64,000 bases of DNA from Pithys albifrons albifrons (lineage: Eukaryota; Chordata; Aves; Passeriformes; Thamnophilidae). The position numbers and the translations under genes are program-made. The stretch covers positions 10,589,160-10,653,159 of the forward strand of contig NC_092465.1 in NCBI RefSeq assembly GCF_047495875.1. Reading direction: 5' to 3'. This document shows positions 25,816 to 37,045 of the stretch, piece after piece (the stretch's first letter is position 1; every line of letters starts with the position of its first letter). The notes beneath the pieces were generated by a model, which searched no databases, had not been told where the DNA came from, and saw nothing but the letters and a program-made list of their open reading frames with translations.

Positions 25816-28800
25816 GAGACGATGTCCTTGCTCCCAGCTTCATAGACATGCCATGTTTCTCAAAATCAGACTGGAGAAAGTCTATAAATCACACAAAAGC
25901 ACAAACAAACAGACCCAAATGGCTGACCCAAATGGCATTAATATCAAGAGTTATGTTTGTAAAAAAAATTACAGAAAATCAGCTCATCACTCTATCCTTC
26001 AGAAGTTCTGAAAGGAAATTTTCCACCAAGTAATCAAATTTATCCCCTCTGCCTTTTTCAGAGACCATACAATCAAGCCTGGAGATGCCCAGCCAGGAGC
26101 CTTCTCCCTTCACTGTTCTCAACACAGTTCAAGAAAAATTGCAGGAAACATTACAGCACATATATACCCATTTAGAATCATCCCTTGAGACAGATTTGCA
26201 CAGGGGTTGGCTTTAAAATGGACTTTCCCCCTTTCCCTGTTTCTGCTGCACACAGCACAGCTGGAGATGGAATGGCTCCAGGTGGGGATCATGGGCAGAG
26301 GGTGGACATGTTCCTGTTCCTGACAAGTTTTCCCTGGGTAAGGAGTGGTTTGAAGCTACAACACATCCTCATGTAACTCATGTTAAGTATACCCGCACAG
26401 GCCATTGACCTTCCCTGCAGTGCCAAATTATCTCATGTCTCCTAAAAATTTCACCAAAGAAATCATGGATTTTTACTCTCCTATAAGCCTTGGGAAAAGA
26501 ACTGCTGATAGTTTTGGGCACCAGCAGCATCGTTCTGCTTTGCAAAAGACCAGCAGTAATGGATGACCCCAGAGCAAGCCGGACACTGCTATTCCATCAG
26601 TGAAATTACAAAACAAAAGGTGGGTTGGAAGGACATCTTTGCAGTTGCTCTGAAAAATAAGTCATCCATCACTGTGCAGTGAATATCCATCATGACAAGT
26701 GGTCTTCCATATGGCCTTAAATCTATTCCGACTCACCAAAGAATTTAACACGCTTGAAACCCTGTATTTTACTTTTTGCCTTTCACAGGCAGGCACCTCT
26801 TCTGAGATGGTACCAGGGAAAGAAAGTCTTCTCACTAAGCAGCTTTCTAGAAACAGGGCAATGTTGCTGCAGCCATCACACCCTCCTTGCTGAACACAGC
26901 AGATGTTACCTGAGCATTTGGGTCTGAAGGTGGGACTGGGGATAAAAGCACCCCCTCCCTATTGTCACCTATTGCTTCCAACATGCAGCCTGCAACAAAT
27001 ACAGTGGTTCAATCCCTTTTCACCTGCAGATGAAATACAAGTGTAAGTATTTTTATGGTTGAATGGCAGCATTTGCCATTCACAGTCAGATTGTGCAACA
27101 AGACTGTCTTCTACGTGTAAACATGTCCCTCACCAGTGACCAAAGGCTACAGCTACCTCTCTATGTCTCCACATGCCCTCAGGTGCCACCTCTGTGCCAC
27201 TGAGCTCTAGAAGATGCACAAACTCACCAGCTAAGCCTACAGGTAGTGAAAATTAGCAGACAAAGGAGTCAGTAATTTAATGCAAGGCCAAGACCAATGT
27301 AACTGCAATAGGAACAGGGACTGGAACACAGTCCTGAGGGATCCTTAAAGAGTGCATTGTATCAGTAAAGCATTTTGGGACCAAGGAAAAGAGTCCTGGT
27401 TGCTGAAGTCTTTCTGTGCTCAAGTAAGCAGGGCTTTGTGCACTCTCTGTTAAATATACAAGACTTTGCTATTAATTTATCCACTTAACAAGAATAACTT
27501 CCCAGATCCTTGGCTGTGACTAGCTCTCACATCAAAGGTAGGAACTGCTCAGCCACAGGCAACATTTGGAATATAAGCAGCTTTCTATATAAGTATCTCA
27601 TCCAGCTGTGAAGCAAACGAGAACAGCCAATGTGCTACACACATCATGGAGGGTTGAAGACACTCAAGTGGGCCAAATTTATTCAGCTGCATGATCAGCA
27701 CTATCTGCAAGTTGAGTTTTGGCCAATATTTGTTAAATTTGTCAGGGAAAGTGCAAAGTCAATTCTCAGGCACTTAACTGTGCAACAGACACCATACAAT
27801 TGAGGTCTTAGTGAACATTGCTAAAAAAAGTCAATGGGTGTATGCAAAGCCCACAACAAAGACTTCTTAGCAAGAGCCCACTATAGTGAGGGCTGAAGGC
27901 CAATTTCAGACACGGTTCTACAAGAAAGGGCTACAAATCATAAAGGTAATATGTACGGAGGCCAGGAGAGGAATGTATGACTTTAAAAGATGGTCACCTC
28001 CCAAGCTGTAGCAGGGCAGGCTGCAGGCAAGGGGCTCCCTGCTAACAGCACTGATGGCCTCACTATGCACAGGAGAGGCAAGAAAAGACTTCAAAGTGGA
28101 CAGTCCTGCCAGTAGGTACATTCCCCTTTCTCAGTATTGCCCAGGAAAAGTCAGACACTAATTAGAAAACTGTGAGTCCATCTTACAGCCTGGGAACAAA
28201 CAAAAACCCCTGAGATCTGCAAAACTTCCTTCAGGATGAGGATCAATGCCTAAAGCAATGCCCTCACTCTGGATGATGAACGTGCTCAGCCAAGTGGCAG
28301 CTCATGGCCCACAGATGAGGCCACAGCCACTGCTTTCAGAGGTCGTTCTGGTTCCTGACAAAACCTTTGTGTTGGAGGCTTCACCTCTGCTCATGCTGTC
28401 AGGTTTTCCAGCAAGGGCTGGGGGAAGATATACATAAATGGGAAAAAGCAATGGATCCAATAAGGACTCGAAAATCAACAATAAATCTGCCTCCAGAAGG
28501 GTCCAGCATAGCAATGATGCATTCCTCAGCTCATAAGTTATTATAAGCATATCCTTAATAATGCTTATTTTCATCCTATCCCCAGCTGTTTCTAATACAT
28601 TTGTTTTGTTTGTTTGTGTGCTGGGTTCCAAGGCCATGCCTGCACAGCACCATCTGATTTCTGCCGCAGAGCTCCATGTACACAAAGGCTGTACATTTTA
28701 CCCTGTCCCACACCTCCCTGCTACCCCTCTAAGACCCAAGCCCTTCTGCAGCAGATGGACAGAGAAGGACAGAAGGGTGAAGGAAGGGCAGGCTGAACAC

Positions 28801-28923
28801 TGAGGCATCCTCCCCACTGTCCAAGCATTGGTTTGCTGGTTCACCATCCTCATAAGCATGGAACTACACAACAGTGCCCCTCTTGCTCTCTACCTGCAGG
28901 TCTCACCAGGGTCTGCCAACATT

Positions 28924-28990
28924 GTGATCGCCTTTTTACTAAAACTGAGACACAGAGAGCACAGCGCTGTGTCCCAGTCACCCTGCAGCC
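28924..28990 (+). mobile_element. Possible short MIR-like fragment
   Basis: TTTTTACTAAAACTGAGACA followed by CAGAGAG and a GTGTCCCAGTCACCCTGCAG block resembles the 3' part of the repeat seen at 17026-17156 and 30329-30440. It is short and weak. Confidence 0.35.
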
Positions 28991-29589
28991 CCTCACACCC
29001 CCATAATGCTCTGGCTTTGTGTGCCATCCACATAGCAGGGACACGATGCATGGCCACAAACTTTTATTAGTCCAGTGACATGAAAAAAAAGCACACCATG
29101 CCAGCTGGAGCAGCCAACAGAATAGCATGTCCTTGCAAGCCTGGAAGCACTGAAATATTGAAAGAGTGGATCCTCAGCATGGCTGACACACGTTTGAGGG
29201 CAGAGCAGCACCGCACGTGCACAGTCCATCCCCCAGCAGGGATTCCCTGGGTGGCAGAAGCACTCACCGTTTTAGAAGAGATGCTGAAATGAGAAGCCAC
29301 ATGGGTGAGGCCAAGAGCTTAAGGTATGCTTCACATTAAATACAGCAATCCTGAAACTGAGAAAATTCCCTTTTCCCCTGTACAAGCCTCTGCTGTCCCG
29401 GGGAACTCACTGCTGCTGGAGAGGTCAGCAGCTCAAGGAGCTTCCCAAACAGGTTGGAGATCTGCAAACAATCTTCAGGGAACTTGAAGATTAATAAAAT
29501 AAGCAGGAGTTTTGAAAAGAATGTAAGCCTACAGACTTTGAAGTGAAAGCCAAGCTCTAACTCTTGGAGCAAAATACAAATTATCCCTG

Positions 29590-29712
29590 GAGAGACCTCT
29601 GTGAGCTTTCAGATTGCTTTCTCTTAGTAGAGTGCAGGGCCTCTGTTGGAGACACAGTCTTGGGCTAGATGGAGCAATGGTTTGCTCCAGAGTGGCTTTT
29701 CCTAGAAAAGCT
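29590..29712 (+). mobile_element. CR1 LINE 3' end, plus strand
   Basis: The stretch GGCCTCTGTTGGAGACACAG, then TCTTGGGCTAGATGGAGCAA, TGGTTTGCTCCAGAGTGGCT and TTTCCTAG corresponds to the 3' end of older reptile/bird CR1 subfamilies ('ctgttggagacaggatactgggctagatggacc-ttggtctgacccagtatggc'). It is antisense to KALRN. The copy is 5'-truncated, and only the last hundred or so bases are recognisable. Confidence 0.75.
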
Positions 29713-30328
29713 TCAGTTCTAGTCTGAAAAATGCAACTCTTGGCTTCAAATAAAGATCAGCTGCTGGAAATATGGAAATACTTTCTATACTTAAAAAAAG
29801 TATGCGTAGGCAAGAAGAAGGCCTCCTGTCAGAGCACTGCATGGGGCTTAATCACTTGGCTCCTGATGCCTTCAGCAGGAGTTGTTCATCCCAAGTCCCA
29901 AGCAATGTTTCAGGAAAGGCATCCCACATTCTCATAGTTCTCAGAACAGACTTGACTATTTAAAAACTTTGGCACAAAGTTTCTTTAACCAAACAAAACT
30001 GAACTCCTTGGGCTAAACCCATCCCTCGAGGAACTCCACTGGAGTCCAGGATGCAACAGTAGGATTAATCTGGTCTGTATTGTTTCTTTCTTTTTCCCTC
30101 AGTAAAGGCCATTCCTGTATTTCTATAGCATCACCACCACCATCCCAGTTTCTGGGGCACTTATCCTTCAGGTTTATCATAACTTATTTGCCTTCCTGCC
30201 TCTCTTTTTTTTATCTCAAAGTCTCAGTGGATTTTACTCATGTTTGCAGTATGGTGGCATCTTGGCTTTCTACAACATACAAACAGAAGGGATGTCTGAT
30301 GTGAGCAGAGAGAGGCAAAACAAAGGAG

Positions 30329-30440
30329 ATTTTATTATTCCCACTGTAGTCTTTGCAAACTGAGACAAAGAGATTGACTTGTCCAGTGTCAGACAGAAAG
30401 TTTGTGCAGAGTTGAACCCTCATTTCCCCAATGCTTCCCC
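30329..30440 (+). mobile_element. MIR/CORE-SINE-like ancient amniote repeat, 3' part
   Basis: TTTTATTATTCCCACTGTAG, then CAAACTGAGACAAAGAGATT, GACTTGTCCAGTGTCAGACA, GAAAGTTTGTGCAGAGTTGA and ACCCTCATTTCCCC follow the same consensus order as the copy at 17026-17156 (gaaactgaggcacagagag / acttgcccaaggtcacacagcaagt / gcagagctgggaa-agaaccc). It is diverged but colinear. Confidence 0.6.
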
Positions 30441-31033
30441 AATCCTTTTCTCATACAAACATCCCTTTGTTTTCTGGCAGAATATAATCCTCCTTTTTCT
30501 TCTCTTTACACTTCTGGCTTCCTCCTCCTGCCCTTCTCTCTCCATTATTCTTTCCTTCTGCATTTCTGCCTCAAGTATTTACTTTTCGTGTGTGCTAAAC
30601 CCTCTTTTAACCCCTTCCTCCCCTTTCTGCAGGCTATTGTCTCTCCCTGCAGGGCTGTGAGCCTTCCCAGTTCGATTTCTCTGATTTTCCACAAGCCATG
30701 CAGAGGGGCTTAGCCAAGGGCTGCCGGGGCCTTTGCCACTGGGATTTTGCTGGCTGAGGCTCATTGGTTCAGAGGCAGAGAGGCCACAGCATGGCACAGC
30801 ATTTAGTTGAATGGAAGCAACATGTGCTCTGGACTAGTATTTTAGCACCATCTGGCAGAGATAAATGGGGCTGGACACTCCGCATCTGCCGATCGCTCTT
30901 CTGCGGACAACAGCCTGATCCCTGATGCAAAGAAAGAGCAATTTAGTGCCCCTGAGCCCCCAGGAGCCCATGAGGCTCTCCTGCCATGCTCGCCCGCCAC
31001 AGGCAGCAGAAGAGCTGGTTTTGAGCTCACAGA

Positions 31034-31052
31034 GGAAGGAAGGAAGGAAGGA
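31034..31052 (+). repeat. (GGAA)n microsatellite, about 4.75 units
   Basis: Four complete GGAA units plus GGA. It is short. GGAA repeats can bind ETS factors, but nothing else here indicates function. Confidence 0.85.
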
Positions 31053-32417
31053 TTGGATTGAATGGAATCTAAAGGCAGCACCAGACAGAAAAAAATACAA
31101 CATCAAACTGTAAATATCATTATGAACTATTATTGAAGATTAACCCAGAGCCATACACTTCTCCTTAATAACCAATAAAAGGTAATACCTGGTCTCACAG
31201 GAAGCATTTAGGACTGCAGGTCAGAGAGTGGCAGGGACAGGGGGTAAAGGCAGGTTAGATTAGTACCACAGCCCCGGGGCAAGGATGGCAGCTGTGCCCC
31301 TTCATCCTCCGTTCACTTTCTAAAGCCTCCAGATCCAGGGTGCAGACCGACCCACAGACCTGTGCCACAGCTTCACAAGTTGCAAGAGCCATGGACACCC
31401 ATCAGATGGTCTGCACAGAAGACTAATCCCCCTGCACTACATGCCACACTCTTTATCCCAGTTGAGACAAAAGTCATATGCATTACATTGCTGCATTTAT
31501 TTTAAAATGAAAAGATGAATATTTGGCTTATGTGTAATACTTAGGCTCAGTCCATGACTAATATTTTTTTCTCTATGCTTCCTTATTCTGTCCTTCTTTT
31601 TATTAATTATACACCACTACTGCCCACTGAAATATCCTCCTGGTCACAGCTATCAGGTGGCAGTACTACAGGCTACCTCTGCTTCCAGGTTTTGCCAACA
31701 CATGTCAGAGCTCCAGCTGCTTTTCTGCCTGCTCTACACAGACAGGTTGGATCCTCTGATTTCCCACTGCTTGAATCCCCACACAGGGACAGGCACTGCC
31801 AGCACAGCCCCCTCCCCTCCCCTGCCTGTACCACCAAGAGAGGCAGGGCTGGGGTTTGGGGGACCTTGCTAATTGCTGAGATTGTTATTCCTTCCACGAG
31901 GTACTTGGCAGCGCTGAGGCTCCCAGCACAGCCTTTGAATGTCCACACATTTAAACAGTAGCCTCAGCTTGAAAGCTCGCCAAAGAATAGGCAAGGCCTC
32001 AAGAAAGACACAGCCGCTCACAGCGAGCATGCAAATTCATCAGCCCCTGTGCACGTGTGGCCTCTCATAAGCCTGTTCAGCATCTGAAGCCTAAACCACC
32101 ACACCCCCTGCATCCCACCTAAGCCAACAGCCAGGCATTGCCTTTTCATAGATGGCACAAAACCATTCAAAGCATCAGAAGGATTCTGAATTTATGCAAA
32201 ATCTGCGGCCAAGGCTCTGCTTCAACCTCGTCCATGGGGGATTTTATTCATTTCTTTTTAAACATACACTAATAGAGATGCTAAGAGAATGCAATGACTG
32301 TGAGTCAATCTTTTACACATTTCCCTTTTATTTTCATGAGGACTTTGGAATCAGGCTGAGATCTTTCAGTTCCTACCCTTAGAAAAATAATTAGATGTTA
32401 CAGGTAGCCCTGTGGAT

Positions 32418-32439
32418 AGCCAAGTCAAAAGACTTGGCT
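32418..32439. repeat. Perfect 9-bp hairpin with AAAA loop
   Basis: AGCCAAGTC (32418-32426) and GACTTGGCT (32431-32439) flank AAAA. It sits at the 5' edge of the MIR-like element. Confidence 0.8.
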
Positions 32440-32690
32440 CTATTTGTGGTTCTGCTCCTAAACTGCTTTATGATCCTGAACAAGCTGTTTTAACCACACC
32501 AGATCCTGGTTTCCCTCTCTACAGAACAGAAATAATGACTGCCCACATTAGTAAAGCACAGTCAGGTTCACAGACCTCAAAAGCACCTTACAAACATGAA
32601 TTAATTCTGTCTCAAAAGCCCTCTCTGAGGCAGGGAACTGTTGCAGAGCACTTTTATAGACATGTAAAAATGAGGCACTGCCAGTAGGAA
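32418..32690 (+). mobile_element. MIR/CORE-SINE-like ancient amniote repeat, near full length
   Basis: The 5' part has GGTTCTGCTCCTAAACTGCT, TTATGATCCTGAACAAGCTG, TTTTAACC and TTTCCCTCTCTACAGAACAG, AAATAATGAC. This parallels the MIR core ('ctctgccact-actagctgtgtgacctt-ggcaagtta-ttaacc' and 'tttcctcatctgtaaaat-gg-ataat'). The 3' part has AGCACCTTACAAACATGAAT, TAATTCTGTCTCAAAAGCCC, TCTCTGAGGCAGGGAACTGT and ATGTAAAAATGAGGCA, matching the amniote 'gcactttacaaacattaattaatt..tcacaacacccctgtgaggcaggtaa' type tail. It begins with a 9-bp hairpin at 32418-32439. This is the most complete of the copies in the window. Confidence 0.65.
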
Positions 32691-34034
32691 AGACTTGCTC
32701 TGGTGATCACAGAAAGGGCTTTTTGGGAAGAAAAGGGAGACGTTGGGAGAATTGGAAAAATTAGGTCATCTGACACAAAATCCTGTGTTTTATTTCTTAA
32801 GTGGACAAGGGATAGATATGCTGCCCCACAGGGAAATAAGTATATTCAGCACCTTGAGCTTTCACTCATTAAGTGACTTGCAATCTACACATTTCTCAAC
32901 ACATCAGTGACCACCCAGACGCAACAGTGTTTTATGGTGTCAATAAACAGCTATGGGCCATTTGTAATCTGAAGTCACATTTTAAACAAGGCCATGGTTT
33001 CTACCCAGACCTAGCACGCATGAATATTTTCTTTTCATTTTGCTCCCCTCTCAGTTACAATTGGGTTCCTTATGGAAACATTCCTCAGAATTTTATAATC
33101 CCATAAAAAGTTTAGAACTGCTGATGGATTCCTGTAGGAAGGATGTAGGGCCCCTGTGAAGCTGTAGAAGCTGAGTACCCAGGGTCTCATCCTCTGTTAA
33201 ATTCTGTAGGTTAGAATAACTTCCTTTAACTGGCATTGGTTTAGTCAACAGGCTTTTTCCAAAAACCTGCAAAAGGGCATCTGCCAGCACCTGTCACGCA
33301 TCAGTGACGTGCTCAGGGTTTCCCAGCCGTCTCCCAGAAAGCCTCCCACTCACATCCTGGAGGTCCCCAGCCACCAGTAACTTCTCCAGGACAAAAAATA
33401 AAGTAAAATATCTAATTATGTACAACATTGAGGAGACACTTTGCTGAAACGCCAGCCTGACAAAGGAACCATATGCCAGTGCCCCAAGTGTGCTTTGCAA
33501 ACATCTGCCTCTCAGGGGGATTTCATGCCAGACAGTAAGAAAGCAACTTTAATTAGAGGCCAATTGAGATCCTTGTCCCAAAGCCTGTGACTTCCCGAAA
33601 AAAAAAATCCCAAACAAACAAAGCAATTGCATTTTCCTTCATGTTTAAAAACATTCAGTACATTTTCTCTTTTAACGCAGACTTCTCTTTTTCACTTTTC
33701 TGACAGAGTTTAACATGCCCCATCTGCACAAATGCACAGGCTGACAAAGTTCCCAATGCCTTCAGAAAAATCCCTGCCTAGGAAGGATGGTTGTGTCTAG
33801 TATGAGTGTCAGTATAGGGTTTAGATTAGCCATTTCTGACTGTGGCTCATCCAACATTTAAAAACCAGCCCCTCACTATTAATTAGGCTTACATTTCCCC
33901 TGTCTCACCTCGCCTCAAATCCCATCTGACCGGATACATTTCTGCCTTTGCTCATCTCCTTTGGTCTCTTTTCCTTTCTGCCATGGCTTATGATTTCTGC
34001 TTGCAGCTATTGTGTCATCCTGGGAAGCTGATTT

Positions 34035-34068
34035 AAAAAAAAAAAAAAAAGAAGAAAGAAAAAGAAAA
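34035..34068 (+). repeat. A16 tract followed by GAAA-rich sequence
   Basis: Sixteen A are followed by GAAGAAAGAAAAAGAAAA. This could be a poly(A) tail remnant of a retrosequence or simple sequence; no body was recognised to its left. Confidence 0.8.
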
Positions 34069-35104
34069 CCTAAATCCGCAATTCAAAGGGGAGCATTCCC
34101 TTCCTGTGCATGAATTCCCTGGTTAGGGATAAAGCAAGATCCATGCCCTAAGCTCTTGAAACAGGGCAGACAAAAGCAGAAACCATCCCTGCAGAGGTGT
34201 ATGTGGGAGAGCAGCCAAAGCCCTGGTGGGATGGCAGAGCCTGGCCCCACCCCTGAGCAGGACACAGTTCATCCAAGCAAGGCAGTTCCAGGTCTCTGGG
34301 TGATACATCTCCAGAAAAAAACAGCAAACCCAAGGCAGCAAGAATGGCGGCAAGAATGGCAGCAGAAAGCACTCCAGCTAATGTCAGGCAGAGCACATCC
34401 CCACCGGAGCACAGGGAAGGCTCAGGCTGCGCTGCAGAGCTGGGCTACTCCAACAGCTGCTCTGCAGCCCTTACCTGGTGAGCAGGACCTACGTTTATAT
34501 CCCACTCTTCTAATCTTCTTTCTGTTTCCCATGCCCTACTGCCCTGCAAACCAACCTAAAACCACCCACAGCCCAGTAATGGGGTCTGTGCATAACCCAC
34601 CTGCAGCTGACTTAAGATTGCCCAGACCTCCCTAACAAAGCATTAAACTAGGAAGTGGCAGCAGCAGCTCCTCTGAGGGTCTCACCAGGAAACACTCTGG
34701 GTGTAACAACAATTGCTTTAACTTCTCCAGCAGCATCCTAAATCTACACAAAACCAGGGCAAACATTTTGCATACATCAGTGGGAGGGGAGGGCAAGACA
34801 GTCATAGGACTAAATAATTTATCTGCCTCTCTTACGGATGCTGACATTTTTGACATACATTAAACATTAATGAAAATCATTTTATGGATGGCTGAGTCAT
34901 GCCAGTCAATGGATAATCTCCTACCTCTCCACCTGCCCCTTTCACCCTCATCTGGCTCCTATCGCAGAGTGCAGCCACTTGTAACTCTGCCCCCTGAAAG
35001 AGGCCAGGCTCCTCCAGATGCCAAGAGCAGAGCAGAAGCACCGAGGGGGCTGAACAGCCCCCCGTGAACACATGGATGAGAACCCAGCCCACCGAGTCCT
35101 AACC

Positions 35105-35475
35105 CCACTGCTGTCAAATTCACAAACCTGCTGTTTAGTTAATTAGCTAACACAAGATGCTGTGAATCATTTTGGAAAGCAAATTACCTCCCTGATTTTC
35201 AAAAGCTTCCTCGCTACATTTCTTTTTTAAACTTACTATTTTTTCCTTCTCTCAATGTATAAATGCCAATTAAATTACAGCCTACCTCTGTTTAATCTAA
35301 TGTTAGCCTACTCATATTTTCAGCTGTTCCCTGATGCCAGCATGGCCCCTTATGCCCAAATCTCTTTAGCATGCTAGTATAAGTGTTTATAGCCCTAAGA
35401 CTTAGTACTGTCAGAAGCTTGACATTTTTGTGCTAATAACCTGCGATGTTATTGTAATGTTGAATTCAAAAGGAT
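35105..35475. other. AT-rich stretch, candidate conserved non-coding element
   Basis: This contains TTAGTTAATTAGCTAA, ATGCCAATTAAATTACAG, TTTAATCTAATG and similar homeodomain-type cores within repeat-free, non-coding sequence. The impression of conservation is compositional only; no alignment could be run. Confidence 0.25.
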
Positions 35476-35692
35476 CACCAATGAAATGGTGAAAATGCAG
35501 CTTTCCTTTAGTTTATTCCAGCTAAGGACACATATAAAGAGAGGACTGAGATTAAAGCTTCATGAGCTGTCTGGATCTCTTCCTAGACAAGCAGTCCTTA
35601 AATTTGCTGCAATGATACTCACCAGAAGGCAGAGTTACAAAAAGCCACTGGGCAGGCTTCAAAGACAGAGGATATGGATTTAACCTCACATA

Positions 35693-35765
35693 TCACAGAA
35701 TCATGGAATCGCTTAAGTTAGAAAAGACCTTTAAGATCATCAAGTCCATCACTAAACTTATTAGA
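35693..35765 (-). mobile_element. CR1 LINE 3' end, minus strand, internally deleted
   Basis: The + strand reads TCACAGAATCATGGAATCGC, TTAAGTTAGAAAAGACCTTT, AAGATCATCAAGTCCATCAC and TAAAC. This is the reverse complement of an avian CR1 3' terminus: the element's terminal 'gattctatgattctgtga' lies at the left and its body runs right. In typical copies the 'caagtcca' segment is followed by 'accatcaaccca-cactgccaagtccaccactaaac'; here it jumps directly to CATCACTAAAC, which suggests a small deletion. It is in the same orientation as KALRN. Confidence 0.9.
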
Positions 35766-36774
35766 CTGTGATTCTGGATACCAGTTACCAAAAATATGTT
35801 CTTCATCCCAAACACACCTTTCTTTAGGGAATGGGCTAAAAGATTACCACCTATCAGTAAAGTGCCTTCTTTTCACAGAGGGGGAGCTGCACAATTAAGT
35901 GGCTACAGGTTAATGAGATCTGACTGATCTCCAGAGGGTGCAAGCTGCTGCTCTATAGATCCCTGACAGCTGGAGTCAAATAACCATTCAACTCATCCTG
36001 GAAACACAGGGAAATAGTTTGGGGCCTCTCTTTCTAGGCCACTGCCAGGTTGCACTTTTTTCTTTCAATAGAGGTGACAGAAGTGCAATAAATTGGCAAC
36101 AATTTTTTAATTTCACAGATTGAACTATAAAATCCTTTTCCCACGCACATTTTCCCTTCTTTTAAAGGGATTTTACTGGTTGGCAGTTCCACTGAGCAGC
36201 ATGCTCTGCAAGAAACAGCAATTCCAGGCAGGAGGAAGTTGTCACATGAAAAGTGTCAGTAATAGTCCATAAAGTTCATTAGAAAGGTCTTCTAAAGAGA
36301 GTGAAATTATACTTTGATCTGAGATGACCTATTGCAGCCTGTAGGATGTCACTACAGGCAGCTGCTGAGCCTCCCTCACATACAATACTGAGGAGTAGAC
36401 CCCAATCTAAACCTAGCTCAGTCAACCAAAGGACATTTACTACCTTCAGTAAATAAAAGGTGATAGGAAAACACATCTTCTCCTTTCTCCCATGTCTCCT
36501 ACTATAGGTGAGATTTCACTCCTCCAGCTGTAGCAGTTTTAATAACCCATTTTTATATTCTTCCCCAGCCAGGAATCCATCCCACATAAACATCTCATGC
36601 CAGGCATCCCTGCTCTCCCACACAGACATACAACAGCCACACAGACCTTCCCACAGTTTGGTTCTAACTTAGCTGACAAAAGGACAGGCTGTGTCCATGT
36701 TTCCAACCTACAACTCAACACAGGGTTTCCATGACCTTTTCCTGCAAACTCCAGCTCTGCTGCTGGAATGACTT

Positions 36775-37045
36775 GTCCATTATGTTAGTTGCTCAATAAC
36801 TCTTAGGCACTACTGTGCTAATAAGGCTTTGAATAAATGACAAGTCACAGTCAGAAGTCAATGAAACATTAGGAGTGATGACAAATCAGAAATGGCAAAC
36901 TAACTGCACAATGGAAACGAAAGAAATGCTGTGAGATTTTTCTGCCTGCTTCCAAAGCAAAGGCAGAATGAAAGACGGGCTGGAGAGAATAGATTCATCA
37001 CGCTTTGGCTTCATTATTATAATAATTAATTTATATTAGCAGGTG
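36775..37045. other. AT-rich stretch, candidate conserved non-coding element
   Basis: This is repeat-free, non-coding sequence with GTGCTAATAAGG, TGACAAGTCACAGTCAGAAG, ATTATAATAATTAATTTATA and a TGATGACAAAT-like core. Such sequence is typical of, but not proof of, a regulatory element in a large neuronal-gene intron. Confidence 0.22.

Noticed and set aside
26625..26650. GGTTGGAAGGACATC resembling a CR1 3' end
   Set aside because: Only about 15 bases match and the expected continuation is absent.
34156..34635. 159-codon + strand open frame with overlapping minus-strand frames
   Set aside because: Composition reflects local CA/TG-rich sequence; there is no recognisable domain and no initiation or splice context.
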